Shown: piece by piece, positions 1 through 5,724 of the stretch | Position numbering within the stretch: position 1 is the first letter of the stretch | Layout: the number at the start of each line of letters is the position of its first letter | NCBI GenBank assembly: GCA_002432095.1 | Contig: DJFQ01000233.1 | Coordinates: 1-6,101 of the forward strand | DNA: 6,101 nt | Reading direction: 5' to 3' | Source: Marinagarivorans sp. UBA5868 | Lineage (GTDB): Bacteria > Pseudomonadota > Gammaproteobacteria > Pseudomonadales > Cellvibrionaceae | Position numbers and translations under genes: made by a program | The notes under the pieces: generated by a model | Told to the model about the DNA's origin: nothing | Seen by the model: the letters and a program-made list of their open reading frames with translations, nothing else | Database searches by the model: none

Positions 1-917
1 CGGTCGGACATCACCCACATCAACATATGGGCGGATTCGGGAGATAACGAAACAAAATCCCAAAAGGTGTCGTGGGCACTTGCCGCTTGGGGCATGCCAT
101 TGTGCGGCTCCGGTTTTACCGCGTGAACCAAATCGGGAAATTTCATCGCATCCTGAATAAAAAATACCGGAATATTATTGCCAACCAAATCCCAGTTGCC
201 TTGATCGGTATAAAACTTCACAGCAAAACCGCGCACATCGCGCGCGGTGTCCATAGAGCCACGCTCTCCGGCTACAGTGGAAAATCGCACAAAAACCGGT
301 GTGCGTTTTCCGGCTTCGGCAAATGGCGCGGCCATGGTGTATTGGTCGAAAGCCTCATAAGACTCGAAATAACCATGCGCCGCAGACCCGCGGGCGTGGA
401 CAACGCGCTCGGGTATTCTTTCGTGGTCAAAATGGGTGAGCTTTTCCCGCAGAATAAAATCTTCCAATGCACTCGGTCCGCGTAGACCGACTTTTAAAGA
501 ATGCTGATTGTCCGCGACGGGAACGCCTTGATTGGTGGTGAGCGTTTGATTGTTACTGTCAACGCGCGCGCGGTCCAACGATGTGACGGTGGCGTTGTCA
601 CTGATTACTGGTGTGCCGCCGCCTACTTTTTCGGATGCCTGAATTTCTGACGATGTGGAGCCAGTGACGTCGGTGCCTGGTGGATTACTTGTAGCACCCA
701 TCGTTGGCAGTCTGGCAGAGTCGCCATATTCGCTGGCTTTGGTGGCATTATGGGAGAAGGCGCCGGACAGTTGCTGCTCACCGCTTTTTTTGGACAGCAA
801 GCGTTCGCCGGTATCGTTTTGTGCTGCGATGCTGTCAGGTGGTGCGGCGGAAGGGCCAGACACCGTGCTAAGAATCGATCCCGCACCTTTTACATCTTTG
901 AATTTATTGCCACTCAT
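1..917 (-). CDS. katE: Large-subunit (HPII-type) catalase, N-terminal 305 residues; C-terminus beyond the left edge
   Basis: Heme catalase converting H2O2 to water and O2, normally cytoplasmic. Reading leftward from ATG at 917-915, residues 1 to about 130 are a polar, low-complexity leader rich in Ser, Thr, Asn and Gly. From about residue 131 the sequence is plainly clade-2 catalase: [82 protein letters not shown]. The catalytic distal His is H174 (in VHARG) and the distal Asn is N247 (in VGNN). Their spacing of 73 matches E. coli HPII H128/N201. The proximal heme-ligand Tyr and the C-terminal flavodoxin-like domain of large catalases lie outside the window. The start is supported by GAGG about 9 bases upstream and by the absence of catalase similarity further upstream. 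The leader is about 46 residues longer than that of HPII. The family call is very secure. The large-subunit assignment rests on HPII-like motifs and the long leader, not on the unseen C-terminus. Confidence 0.96.
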   Translation of the reverse strand, partial: MSGNKFKDVKGAGSILSTVSGPSAAPPDSIAAQNDTGERLLSKKSGEQQLSGAFSHNATKASEYGDSARLPTMGATSNPPGTDVTGSTSSEIQASEKVGGGTPVISDNATVTSLDRARVDSNNQTLTTNQGVPVADNQHSLKVGLRGPSALEDFILREKLTHFDHERIPERVVHARGSAAHGYFESYEAFDQYTMAAPFAEAGKRTPVFVRFSTVAGERGSMDTARDVRGFAVKFYTDQGNWDLVGNNIPVFFIQDAMKFPDLVHAVKPEPHNGMPQAASAHDTFWDFVSLSPESAHMLMWVMSD

Positions 918-996
918 GTGCCGCACCTCAAGGGGAAAGTTGGGAGCCGACAGGGTGGGGCATGCGGGTTTGCCTATCTGTTCGGCTACCAACAGT

Positions 997-1011
997 TCAC
1001 TTGTAAAGTGA
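997..1011. repeat. Inverted repeat TCACTT-gta-AAGTGA in the katE 5' leader
   Basis: A perfect 6-bp inverted repeat with a 3-base centre lies 80 to 94 bases upstream of the katE start codon. A loop of three is tight for an RNA hairpin, so a protein-binding operator is equally possible. The function is not known, and a 6-bp repeat can occur by chance. Confidence 0.3.
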
Positions 1012-1085
1012 TCGGTTGAAAACTGCGTTCTCGAAGAATACGGATGCAAAATAAAGCTGGCATGTCACATTTTCTCAAGCCTCTG

Positions 1086-1115
1086 TGTATACGATACGAC
1101 TTGTCATATGACCAA
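1086..1115 (-). promoter_or_regulatory. Candidate katE promoter with a palindromic operator-like site
   Basis: On the minus strand, TTGGTC (1115-1110) is followed after 18 bases by TATACA (1091-1086). These are fair matches to sigma-70/sigma-38 -35 and -10 boxes, and would give a leader of about 160 bases before katE. The perfect 10-bp palindrome GTCATATGAC (1103-1112) overlaps the -35 box, where a regulator could act. I see no clear OxyR-type site. The call rests on pattern matching alone. Confidence 0.3.
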
Positions 1116-1154
1116 TGCGTAATTACCCGCGCTAATTAAATAATTTCTTTTCAG

Positions 1155-1186
1155 CTCATATGCGTTAATACTCACATGCGTTAATA
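1155..1186. repeat. Tandem duplication of a 16-bp unit
   Basis: Two immediately adjacent 16-bp copies, CTCATATGCGTTAATA (1155-1170) and CTCACATGCGTTAATA (1171-1186), differ at one base. A degenerate third core, ATGCGTAAT, lies at 1115-1123 beside the candidate promoter. The repeat sits about 240 to 270 bases upstream of the katE start and about 80 bases beyond the sodC stop. It could be a pair of regulator sites on the same strand or a simple slippage duplication. Confidence 0.75.
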
Positions 1187-1214
1187 GAGAGCCATAAAAT
1201 AATCAGTGATACAG

Positions 1215-1245
1215 AATGACCATAATGACGAAAATTATGGTCATT
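1215..1245. terminator. 12-bp-stem hairpin downstream of sodC, possible terminator
   Basis: AATGACCATAAT (1215-1226) and ATTATGGTCATT (1234-1245) are perfect inverted repeats around a 7-base loop. On the minus strand the hairpin begins 20 bases after the sodC TAA. It is AT-rich and is not followed by a clean U-tract in either direction, so it is either a weak intrinsic terminator or an mRNA 3'-end stabiliser. The perfect symmetry makes the structure itself convincing; its role is inferred from position. Confidence 0.55.
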
Positions 1246-1265
1246 TATCTTTACGGATAGTGCAT

Positions 1266-1859
1266 TTATTCCATGTCGGGCTGCGCTTTTTCTGCTTTGG
1301 TAGCAGCCTCTTTGTCAGACCCAGGTGCTGGTTCGGATGCTGGTTCAGGTACAACACCGCAAGCGATACGTGCGCCACCTCCGCCCAAGGGCTCTGGATA
1401 GTCCGAATAATTATCGTCGCCCGCATGAATCACCAGCGCCCGACCATAAAAATCTTCCAATGTTAGCCGAGGCGCAGCCAGAGGTTGGGTACTTGTGCCG
1501 GATGTATTGACGTATAAACCTGGCAGATCCCCTTTATGGCCGTCTCCCCATGGCGCTCCGTGTTTGCCACTTTTATGCGGGTCATAATGTCCCCCTGCCG
1601 CGCCGGCGGGTGTCACCTTGCCGTCTTTTTTTGCAGTGTCGCAGCTGCCTTTTTCGTGTAGATGAAATCCACGCATCCCCGGCGGCAACTCCCGCAGGTC
1701 AGGTTTGAGCTGAATGCCATGCGTGGTCTGGCTCACGGTGATAAAACCGATTTTTTCTCCCACGCCTTGGTCGGTGACAAGATGCATCGGAACCATTATT
1801 TCCGCGACCGCAGTGGACGCGACGGAGCATAAAAGTAATGTTGCAATCGTTTTCTTCAT
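1266..1859 (-). CDS. sodC: Periplasmic copper/zinc superoxide dismutase SodC
   Basis: Dismutates superoxide to H2O2 and O2 in the periplasm. The 197-residue product starts with a Sec signal peptide (KK, hydrophobic core, predicted cleavage after VASTAVA, residue 19). The Cu/Zn-SOD fold follows. By family alignment, Cu ligands are H66 and H68 (in GFHLHEKGSC), H91 and H145 (in VIHAGDD). Zn ligands are H91, H100, H108 and D111. C73 and C167 form the expected disulfide, and R164 (in GGGGARIACGV) is the conserved active-site arginine. All key residues are present. The start at 1859 is chosen over an in-frame ATG at 1994 because it has GGAG 7 bases upstream and places the signal peptide at the N-terminus. 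After the fold ends near residue 170 there is an extra Ala/Glu/Pro/Lys-rich tail of about 27 residues, absent from E. coli SodC (173 residues). A hairpin lies just past the stop. Confidence 0.96.
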   Translation of the reverse strand: MKKTIATLLLCSVASTAVAEIMVPMHLVTDQGVGEKIGFITVSQTTHGIQLKPDLRELPPGMRGFHLHEKGSCDTAKKDGKVTPAGAAGGHYDPHKSGKHGAPWGDGHKGDLPGLYVNTSGTSTQPLAAPRLTLEDFYGRALVIHAGDDNYSDYPEPLGGGGARIACGVVPEPASEPAPGSDKEAATKAEKAQPDME

Positions 1860-2194
1860 GTTTTCTCCAGGGTTTCGCTTCGAAATATTGGTGAGAGTGA
1901 ATCGTTGGTGAAGATATTTGCCAAATGAGTTCCCCCAGAACCCGGCGGATGTTTTCCAACGCAATTTTTCTGCCGTATCGACCTGACATGGCAAATATAT
2001 GACACATTGTTTACACCTCCAGCCATATGGACTAGCCCGCAGAAAATAATCGTCACCAAACGTTCAGATAAGCCTAAGCCGACCGGCCATTTCTCTAGAT
2101 GGCTTGTGATTAATTTCCAAAAAATGCGTTTTTTACAAAGTGCGCGTCTGCCGTTTGCTGTAGAAGGTGGCTTGCTTTACAACGGAGGCGGGAC
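1860..2194. other. Divergent intergenic region between sodC and the 48-codon ORF
   Basis: This stretch should contain the sodC promoter (leftward) and the promoter of the small ORF (rightward). I cannot place either convincingly. A TATATT hexamer on the minus strand (near 1994-1999) lacks a good -35 box. CCATATGG (2024-2031) is a short palindrome. On the minus strand GGAGGT (2020-2015) sits 7 bases before an ATG (2007-2005) that opens a reading frame overlapping sodC out of frame; I do not annotate it as a gene. No other gene is supported. Confidence 0.6.
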
Positions 2195-2341
2195 ATGAAG
2201 TCAAAAATTCGATTTTTTATTATTGGCAGTTTGATTTTCTTAGGCATTCTCACGGGTTGGATTATTCCCAGTAATGCGGCCGCCCTTAATACAGCAATAA
2301 ATGTTGCAGGAATGGCTTATATCCGAATGCACCACATTTGA
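2195..2341 (+). CDS. Small 48-residue hydrophobic protein, unknown function (possible gene remnant)
   Basis: ATG at 2195 is preceded by GGAGG (2184-2188) with a 6-base spacer, the best Shine-Dalgarno site in the window; the frame closes with TGA at 2339-2341. The product has a basic start (MKSKIR), a hydrophobic stretch at about residues 7-25 (FFIIGSLIFLGILTGWIIP) and a short polar tail. It therefore looks like a signal peptide with an SNA/A cleavage option, or a single membrane anchor. The first 25 residues resemble the first helix of dicarboxylate/amino-acid:cation symporters, so it could be the decayed 5' end of a transporter gene. I do not see the following conserved segments in any frame. 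A terminator-like hairpin begins 5 bases after the stop, consistent with a complete short transcript. Translation is likely; function is unrecognised. Confidence 0.5.
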   Translation: MKSKIRFFIIGSLIFLGILTGWIIPSNAAALNTAINVAGMAYIRMHHI

Positions 2342-2346
2342 TCGGT

Positions 2347-2370
2347 AAGTGCGCATATTTGACGCACTTT
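2347..2370 (+). terminator. Terminator-like hairpin after the small ORF
   Basis: AAGTGCG (2347-2353) pairs with CGCACTT (2363-2369) across a 9-base loop, followed by TCTTCC. The stem has four G-C pairs, but the U-tract is short and interrupted. It starts 5 bases after the TGA of the 48-codon ORF. It would insulate the downstream lipoprotein gene. Confidence 0.5.
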
Positions 2371-2483
2371 CTTCCAGGTAAGAGAGAGGGCTCACACGTT
2401 TGTATGAAGATCGTTTCGTTTGTGCGGTGGGTCACACAATAAATTGTAAACGACTGGCACCCGAACTTGCCGGACTGAGTTTG

Positions 2484-2498
2484 GTAAGCCAAGCTTAC
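2484..2498. repeat. Inverted repeat GTAAGC-caa-GCTTAC
   Basis: A perfect 6-bp inverted repeat with a 3-base centre lies about 130 bases upstream of the lipoprotein start. It could be an operator for the operon. It is short enough to be coincidental, and no factor can be named. Confidence 0.3.
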
Positions 2499-2624
2499 GC
2501 ACTGGCATGTGGTGTTATGCGCCGTATCCCTTCCCCCGAGCACATGGTTGTTTCTTGATCATGTGTCATCACTCGAAACTCAGAATATGCGGCCCTGCAA
2601 AGGTGCCACGGATGTGAGGCTGTT

Positions 2625-5600
2625 ATGTGGCTCAACGCAAAGCTGATTGCTGTATCGGTTCTTATTTCGTTGCTGATTGCGTGTAGCAACTCACCGCCGG
2701 AAGAGCCGCCAAAAGCCGAGACTCCTCCAGCCACCAATTCGTCCAGCAGTTCTAGCGGCGTAGCCTCAGTATCGAGTTCATCTTCATCCAGTTCATCCAG
2801 CTCATCGTCGTCGAGCAGTTCATCGAGCAGCAGCTCATCCAGTAGCAGTGCCGCTTCTAGCAGTTCTTCATCTGGCCTTGTGGTGACGCCTAGTAGTTCT
2901 TCTTCTAGTGCCAGTTCTTCCTCTAGTAGCAGTTCGTCCAGCAGTAGCAGTTCATCTTCAAGTAGCTCCTCGTCTGGCGGCGCCAGTTCGTCTTCGTCGA
3001 GCAGTTCGTCATCAAGCAGCTCATCTTCGGGTAATGCATTTCCAGGAGATGCAGTCCAGGGTAAAACTCAGTTCGGAACCAACTGCAGTGCATGCCACAC
3101 CGATCAGATGAACGGACAGTTCACTGGAGTTCACTCTTTCAACGTCGAAAGTTTCACCTATCCCAGCGATCAGGATTACGCCGGCGAAGGTTATTCGGCA
3201 TCTTCTGTGGAAGGACTGGCTGAATTTATCGCCTCCGAGATGAATAAATTTGGCGGATGCAACACGAGTTGCGCACAGAATATTGCAGCCTATTTTTGGT
3301 CCTACCGCGCCGACCCCGGTGAAAAAATTAATATCAGCAATCTCTCTTTTGACGAGTCAGGTCTCAAGCTTGATTTGAGTTGTACCCAAGGGTCCCAAAA
3401 TGTCCTGTTCAAAGTGTTGGATCCACAGGCCCTGCCGGATGTCACGGACTTTGAATTTACGGCGCTAAGCTCGCGTGCAGACGGTTTAAAAACGGTTGAG
3501 TTGAACAGTATCGCGACACTCGGAGAGCGCGGTGAAATTGCTTTGGTTGGTGAGGGAAGCAATATTTGGGGAAGCGAAATTTGGTTTAACTCTCTCTCCG
3601 AAAGTATTGCGGATGGCAAATTGGATGTAACGCTGAATATCGACAGTGTTGCCAATGTTGAGCACGACTATGCCAAGGTCGGAATATTGGTGTCGAGTAC
3701 GAATGATCTGTCTGGGCAATTGTTGTTCTTGCACTGGTCCGGTCGCAGCGGTTTGGCGGAGGACAGTGGAAATGGCGCTTTAACGGGTTACAGTTTGCTT
3801 CTCTCCAAACCTGAGGCGGCTGACTTTACGCCCACACCCACAACGCTGCGTGTGGCCTACGAGGCGGGCGCTTTAAAAGTTGGCGGCTGTTACGGCTGCG
3901 CCTCACCCACCATGCAGGCAGCTGCGCGCAGCGTAAATTTTGTGCCCAAGCGCATATTTATTGTCGCGAGCTCGCACGATGCGCCGGCCATTCTCGCTAA
4001 TGTGTCGGTGGTCAATTCCCATCGTCCCGCGAGTTCCTCGGGTGCCATTTATGAAACACAAATGGCCTGTGGTTCGACTCCAGTTTCCCTGCAGATTCCC
4101 GATTCGCTTTTGCGCGCTTTTTCCCAATTAAAATTGGTGGTGTTCAGCAGCGGTGATGAATTCTTGATGGAACAAACAGCTGGCAAAACTTGGTCGACAA
4201 ATGCCAGCTGCGAATTGCGCGATGGGTTGCTTGAGCCTAAATTGCGTCGCCTCTCGGAGCAGCAGATCATGAATTCACTGCGCGATATTTTCGGCGATAT
4301 TTTCTCCAATGACGTACGCCCTAATATGGAAGATGGCACCAAGCTGATCGGCATGAATACCCTGGCAGACCGGCTGAACATTAATACCATTAACCTCGAA
4401 CGCCTTTACGATTCCTCTCGCGATTTAGTGAAGGTGATTCTGGAGCGCAACAGTACAGTCAGTGGGTGTGCCAAGAACGTTTCTTCCGCATGTGTGACGA
4501 CTTTGCTGAGTGAGTTTGGTACGCAGCTGTGGCGCCGCCCCTTAACCACGCAAGAGCGCAGTGAGTTGGCCGGCCTGCTTGCGCAGTTCACCTCCAATGA
4601 AAGTGCATTGGAATTTACTCTCAATAGTTTGATTCTGAGTTCCAATTTTCTTTTCCGTAGTGAAATCGGCGATGAGCAAAATGGTGTGCGTATTCTCGAC
4701 AATTATGAAATTGTCACCTTGCTCGCCTACACAATTTGGAACTCCACTCCGGACGCAACCTTGCTGACGCTTGCGCAAAAGAGTTCGCCCCTCACCGCAA
4801 CAGAGTTGCAGACGCAGGTCGACCGCATGTTCGCCAGCCCCAAGGCTGACGCCGCACTTGTAGAAATCTACAAAGACTATTTGAAATTGGAAATGGCGCT
4901 GACCAATGAAAAGGATGAAGAATTTGGTTTTACCGATACAGTGCGCGGAGAATTGATGCGCAGTGCGGAGATGATGCTGACAGATTTGATCTCCGCGGAC
5001 GCAGGTTATATGGACGTGTTTTCCGGTAATCGCTTTTATGTCAGCCGCACCGTGCAAAGCTTTTTTAATACCACGGCGGCCAGCGACCAGTTGCAGGTTA
5101 CGGCGATGGATTCGTCCCAGCGTCACGGTGTGTTGAACCATCCGATCTTTCTCGCTGCACACTCCACGTTGACTCATTCGGGCATTATTAAGCGCGGGGT
5201 ATTTGCCCTGGAGCAAATGATGTGTGAACCCCTGGGCGCTCCGCCCACGGAAGTGGAAAGTCAAGAACCTCCTGCGCACCTGGACCCGGCAACGACATCC
5301 GAGCGCGAGTTACTCCAGATTGTTCACAGCTCCCAACCGGGCTGTATTGGTTGCCACAAATTTATCGATCCCGCGGGATTCGGTTTTGAAAATTTTGATG
5401 CTGTTGGCCGTTACCGTACACACGAAAAAACTATTGTCCCCATCGACGCATCAGGGATATTGGAAACCGCTGGCGGTACGCGATTGGTTTATTCCGACAG
5501 CGCCGAATACGCGGAGCAATTGACCAGCTCGGAGCAGATGCGCAGCTGTGTATCGCGACGTTTTCTCGAGCATTATCTCAGTCAGGAACTACCGGCGAAT

Positions 5601-5717
5601 GCTTGTGAATTGCAGAAATATCAAGAGCAGTTGGATAGCCGCGGGCACACGGTCAAGAGCTTATTGGATTCGTTGATCCGGCTGGAAAGTTTTACCAAGC
5701 GCAAGTCTTTGCAATAG
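2625..5717 (+). CDS. Poly-serine-linker lipoprotein with cytochrome c-like motif and DUF1592-family (PSD) domains
   Basis: Exported protein of 1030 residues with unknown reaction. A lipoprotein signal ends in LLIAC (C20), so it is probably anchored in the outer membrane. Residues 39-135 are almost all serine. A cytochrome c-like segment follows: CSACH at 154-158 is the predicted heme site, and C212/C216 form a CxxxC pair in a GGCNTSCAQNIAAYFW context, as in small exported cytochromes. Residues 231-538 are unassigned and contain a CYGC motif (422-425). From 539 the order matches planctomycete-type proteins: DUF1587-like (539-605, LRRLSEQQI...LRDIFG), DUF1595-like (about 620-680, WRRPL at 636), DUF1592-like (687-815, LDNYEIVTLLAYTIW...PD), DUF1588-like (830-935, RHGVLNHP...RGVFALEQMM, CIGCH at 907-911, IDPAGFGFENFD) and DUF1585-like (946-1020). 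GAGG (2616-2619) lies 5 bases before the start. The DUF1552 gene follows after 7 bases, the usual partner. Domain order is clear; heme attachment and function are inferred. Confidence 0.9.
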   Translation: MWLNAKLIAVSVLISLLIACSNSPPEEPPKAETPPATNSSSSSSGVASVSSSSSSSSSSSSSSSSSSSSSSSSSSAASSSSSSGLVVTPSSSSSSASSSSSSSSSSSSSSSSSSSSSGGASSSSSSSSSSSSSSSGNAFPGDAVQGKTQFGTNCSACHTDQMNGQFTGVHSFNVESFTYPSDQDYAGEGYSASSVEGLAEFIASEMNKFGGCNTSCAQNIAAYFWSYRADPGEKINISNLSFDESGLKLDLSCTQGSQNVLFKVLDPQALPDVTDFEFTALSSRADGLKTVELNSIATLGERGEIALVGEGSNIWGSEIWFNSLSESIADGKLDVTLNIDSVANVEHDYAKVGILVSSTNDLSGQLLFLHWSGRSGLAEDSGNGALTGYSLLLSKPEAADFTPTPTTLRVAYEAGALKVGGCYGCASPTMQAAARSVNFVPKRIFIVASSHDAPAILANVSVVNSHRPASSSGAIYETQMACGSTPVSLQIPDSLLRAFSQLKLVVFSSGDEFLMEQTAGKTWSTNASCELRDGLLEPKLRRLSEQQIMNSLRDIFGDIFSNDVRPNMEDGTKLIGMNTLADRLNINTINLERLYDSSRDLVKVILERNSTVSGCAKNVSSACVTTLLSEFGTQLWRRPLTTQERSELAGLLAQFTSNESALEFTLNSLILSSNFLFRSEIGDEQNGVRILDNYEIVTLLAYTIWNSTPDATLLTLAQKSSPLTATELQTQVDRMFASPKADAALVEIYKDYLKLEMALTNEKDEEFGFTDTVRGELMRSAEMMLTDLISADAGYMDVFSGNRFYVSRTVQSFFNTTAASDQLQVTAMDSSQRHGVLNHPIFLAAHSTLTHSGIIKRGVFALEQMMCEPLGAPPTEVESQEPPAHLDPATTSERELLQIVHSSQPGCIGCHKFIDPAGFGFENFDAVGRYRTHEKTIVPIDASGILETAGGTRLVYSDSAEYAEQLTSSEQMRSCVSRRFLEHYLSQELPANACELQKYQEQLDSRGHTVKSLLDSLIRLESFTKRKSLQ
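2739..3029 (+). repeat. Poly-serine linker-encoding low-complexity tract
   Basis: These bases encode residues 39-135 of the lipoprotein: serine blocks broken only by GVASV, AA, GLVVTP, A and GGA. All six serine codons are mixed (TCA, TCC, TCG, TCT, AGC, AGT), so the DNA is not a simple microsatellite even though the protein is nearly homopolymeric. Such linkers are known from secreted enzymes of Cellvibrio, Saccharophagus and Teredinibacter, where they act as flexible spacers. Here the tract separates the lipid anchor from the first cytochrome-like domain. Confidence 0.95.
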
Positions 5718-5724
5718 GTGGTTT

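Larger units (their letters stand above)
918..1265. other. Intergenic region between sodC and katE: no gene seen
   Basis: No ORF here has both a ribosome site and plausible composition. The stretch is AT-rich in its right half. It carries, from left to right: a short inverted repeat (997-1011), a possible minus-strand promoter with a palindrome over its -35 box (1086-1115), a tandem 16-bp repeat (1155-1186) and a 12-bp-stem hairpin (1215-1245). It must hold the catalase promoter unless katE is read through from sodC. Confidence 0.7.
2342..2624. other. Intergenic region upstream of the poly-Ser lipoprotein gene
   Basis: 283 bases with no supported gene. The left end holds a hairpin (2347-2369), and a 6-bp inverted repeat lies at 2484-2498. 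The promoter of the lipoprotein operon should be here, but no -35/-10 pair stands out. TTGATC at 2555-2560 is a possible -35 without a well-spaced -10. Confidence 0.5.

Noticed and set aside
655..1019. Two overlapping plus-strand open frames of 118 and 89 codons
   Set aside because: They are antisense to the low-complexity leader of katE, lack ribosome sites and have no recognisable motifs.
1860..1994. In-frame upstream start for sodC (ATG at 1994) giving a 242-residue product
   Set aside because: It would bury the clear Sec signal peptide 45 residues inside the protein. The ATG at 1859 has its own well-spaced GGAG.
2340..2540. Possible integron attC site or IS end, suggested by GTTATGC near 2513 and several short inverted repeats
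   Set aside because: GTTATGC does not fit the GTTRRRY consensus. I found no matching RYYYAAC partner with complementary arms, and no transposase or terminal repeats are present.
2286..2543. 85-codon minus-strand open frame in the region before the lipoprotein gene
   Set aside because: No ribosome site, no recognisable motifs, and it crosses the small ORF and its hairpin.
2739..3029. CRISPR-like or satellite repeat array
   Set aside because: The repetitive look comes from mixed serine codons in one continuous reading frame. There are no regular repeat and spacer units.
2908..3111. 67-codon plus-strand open frame within the serine tract
   Set aside because: It is a shifted-frame reading of serine codons, giving Val/Ala/Arg-rich nonsense.
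4542..5279. 245-codon open frame on the minus strand
   Set aside because: It lies wholly antisense to the DUF1595/DUF1592/DUF1588-encoding part of the lipoprotein gene. The translation shows no recognisable motifs, and its openness follows from the codon use of the sense gene.
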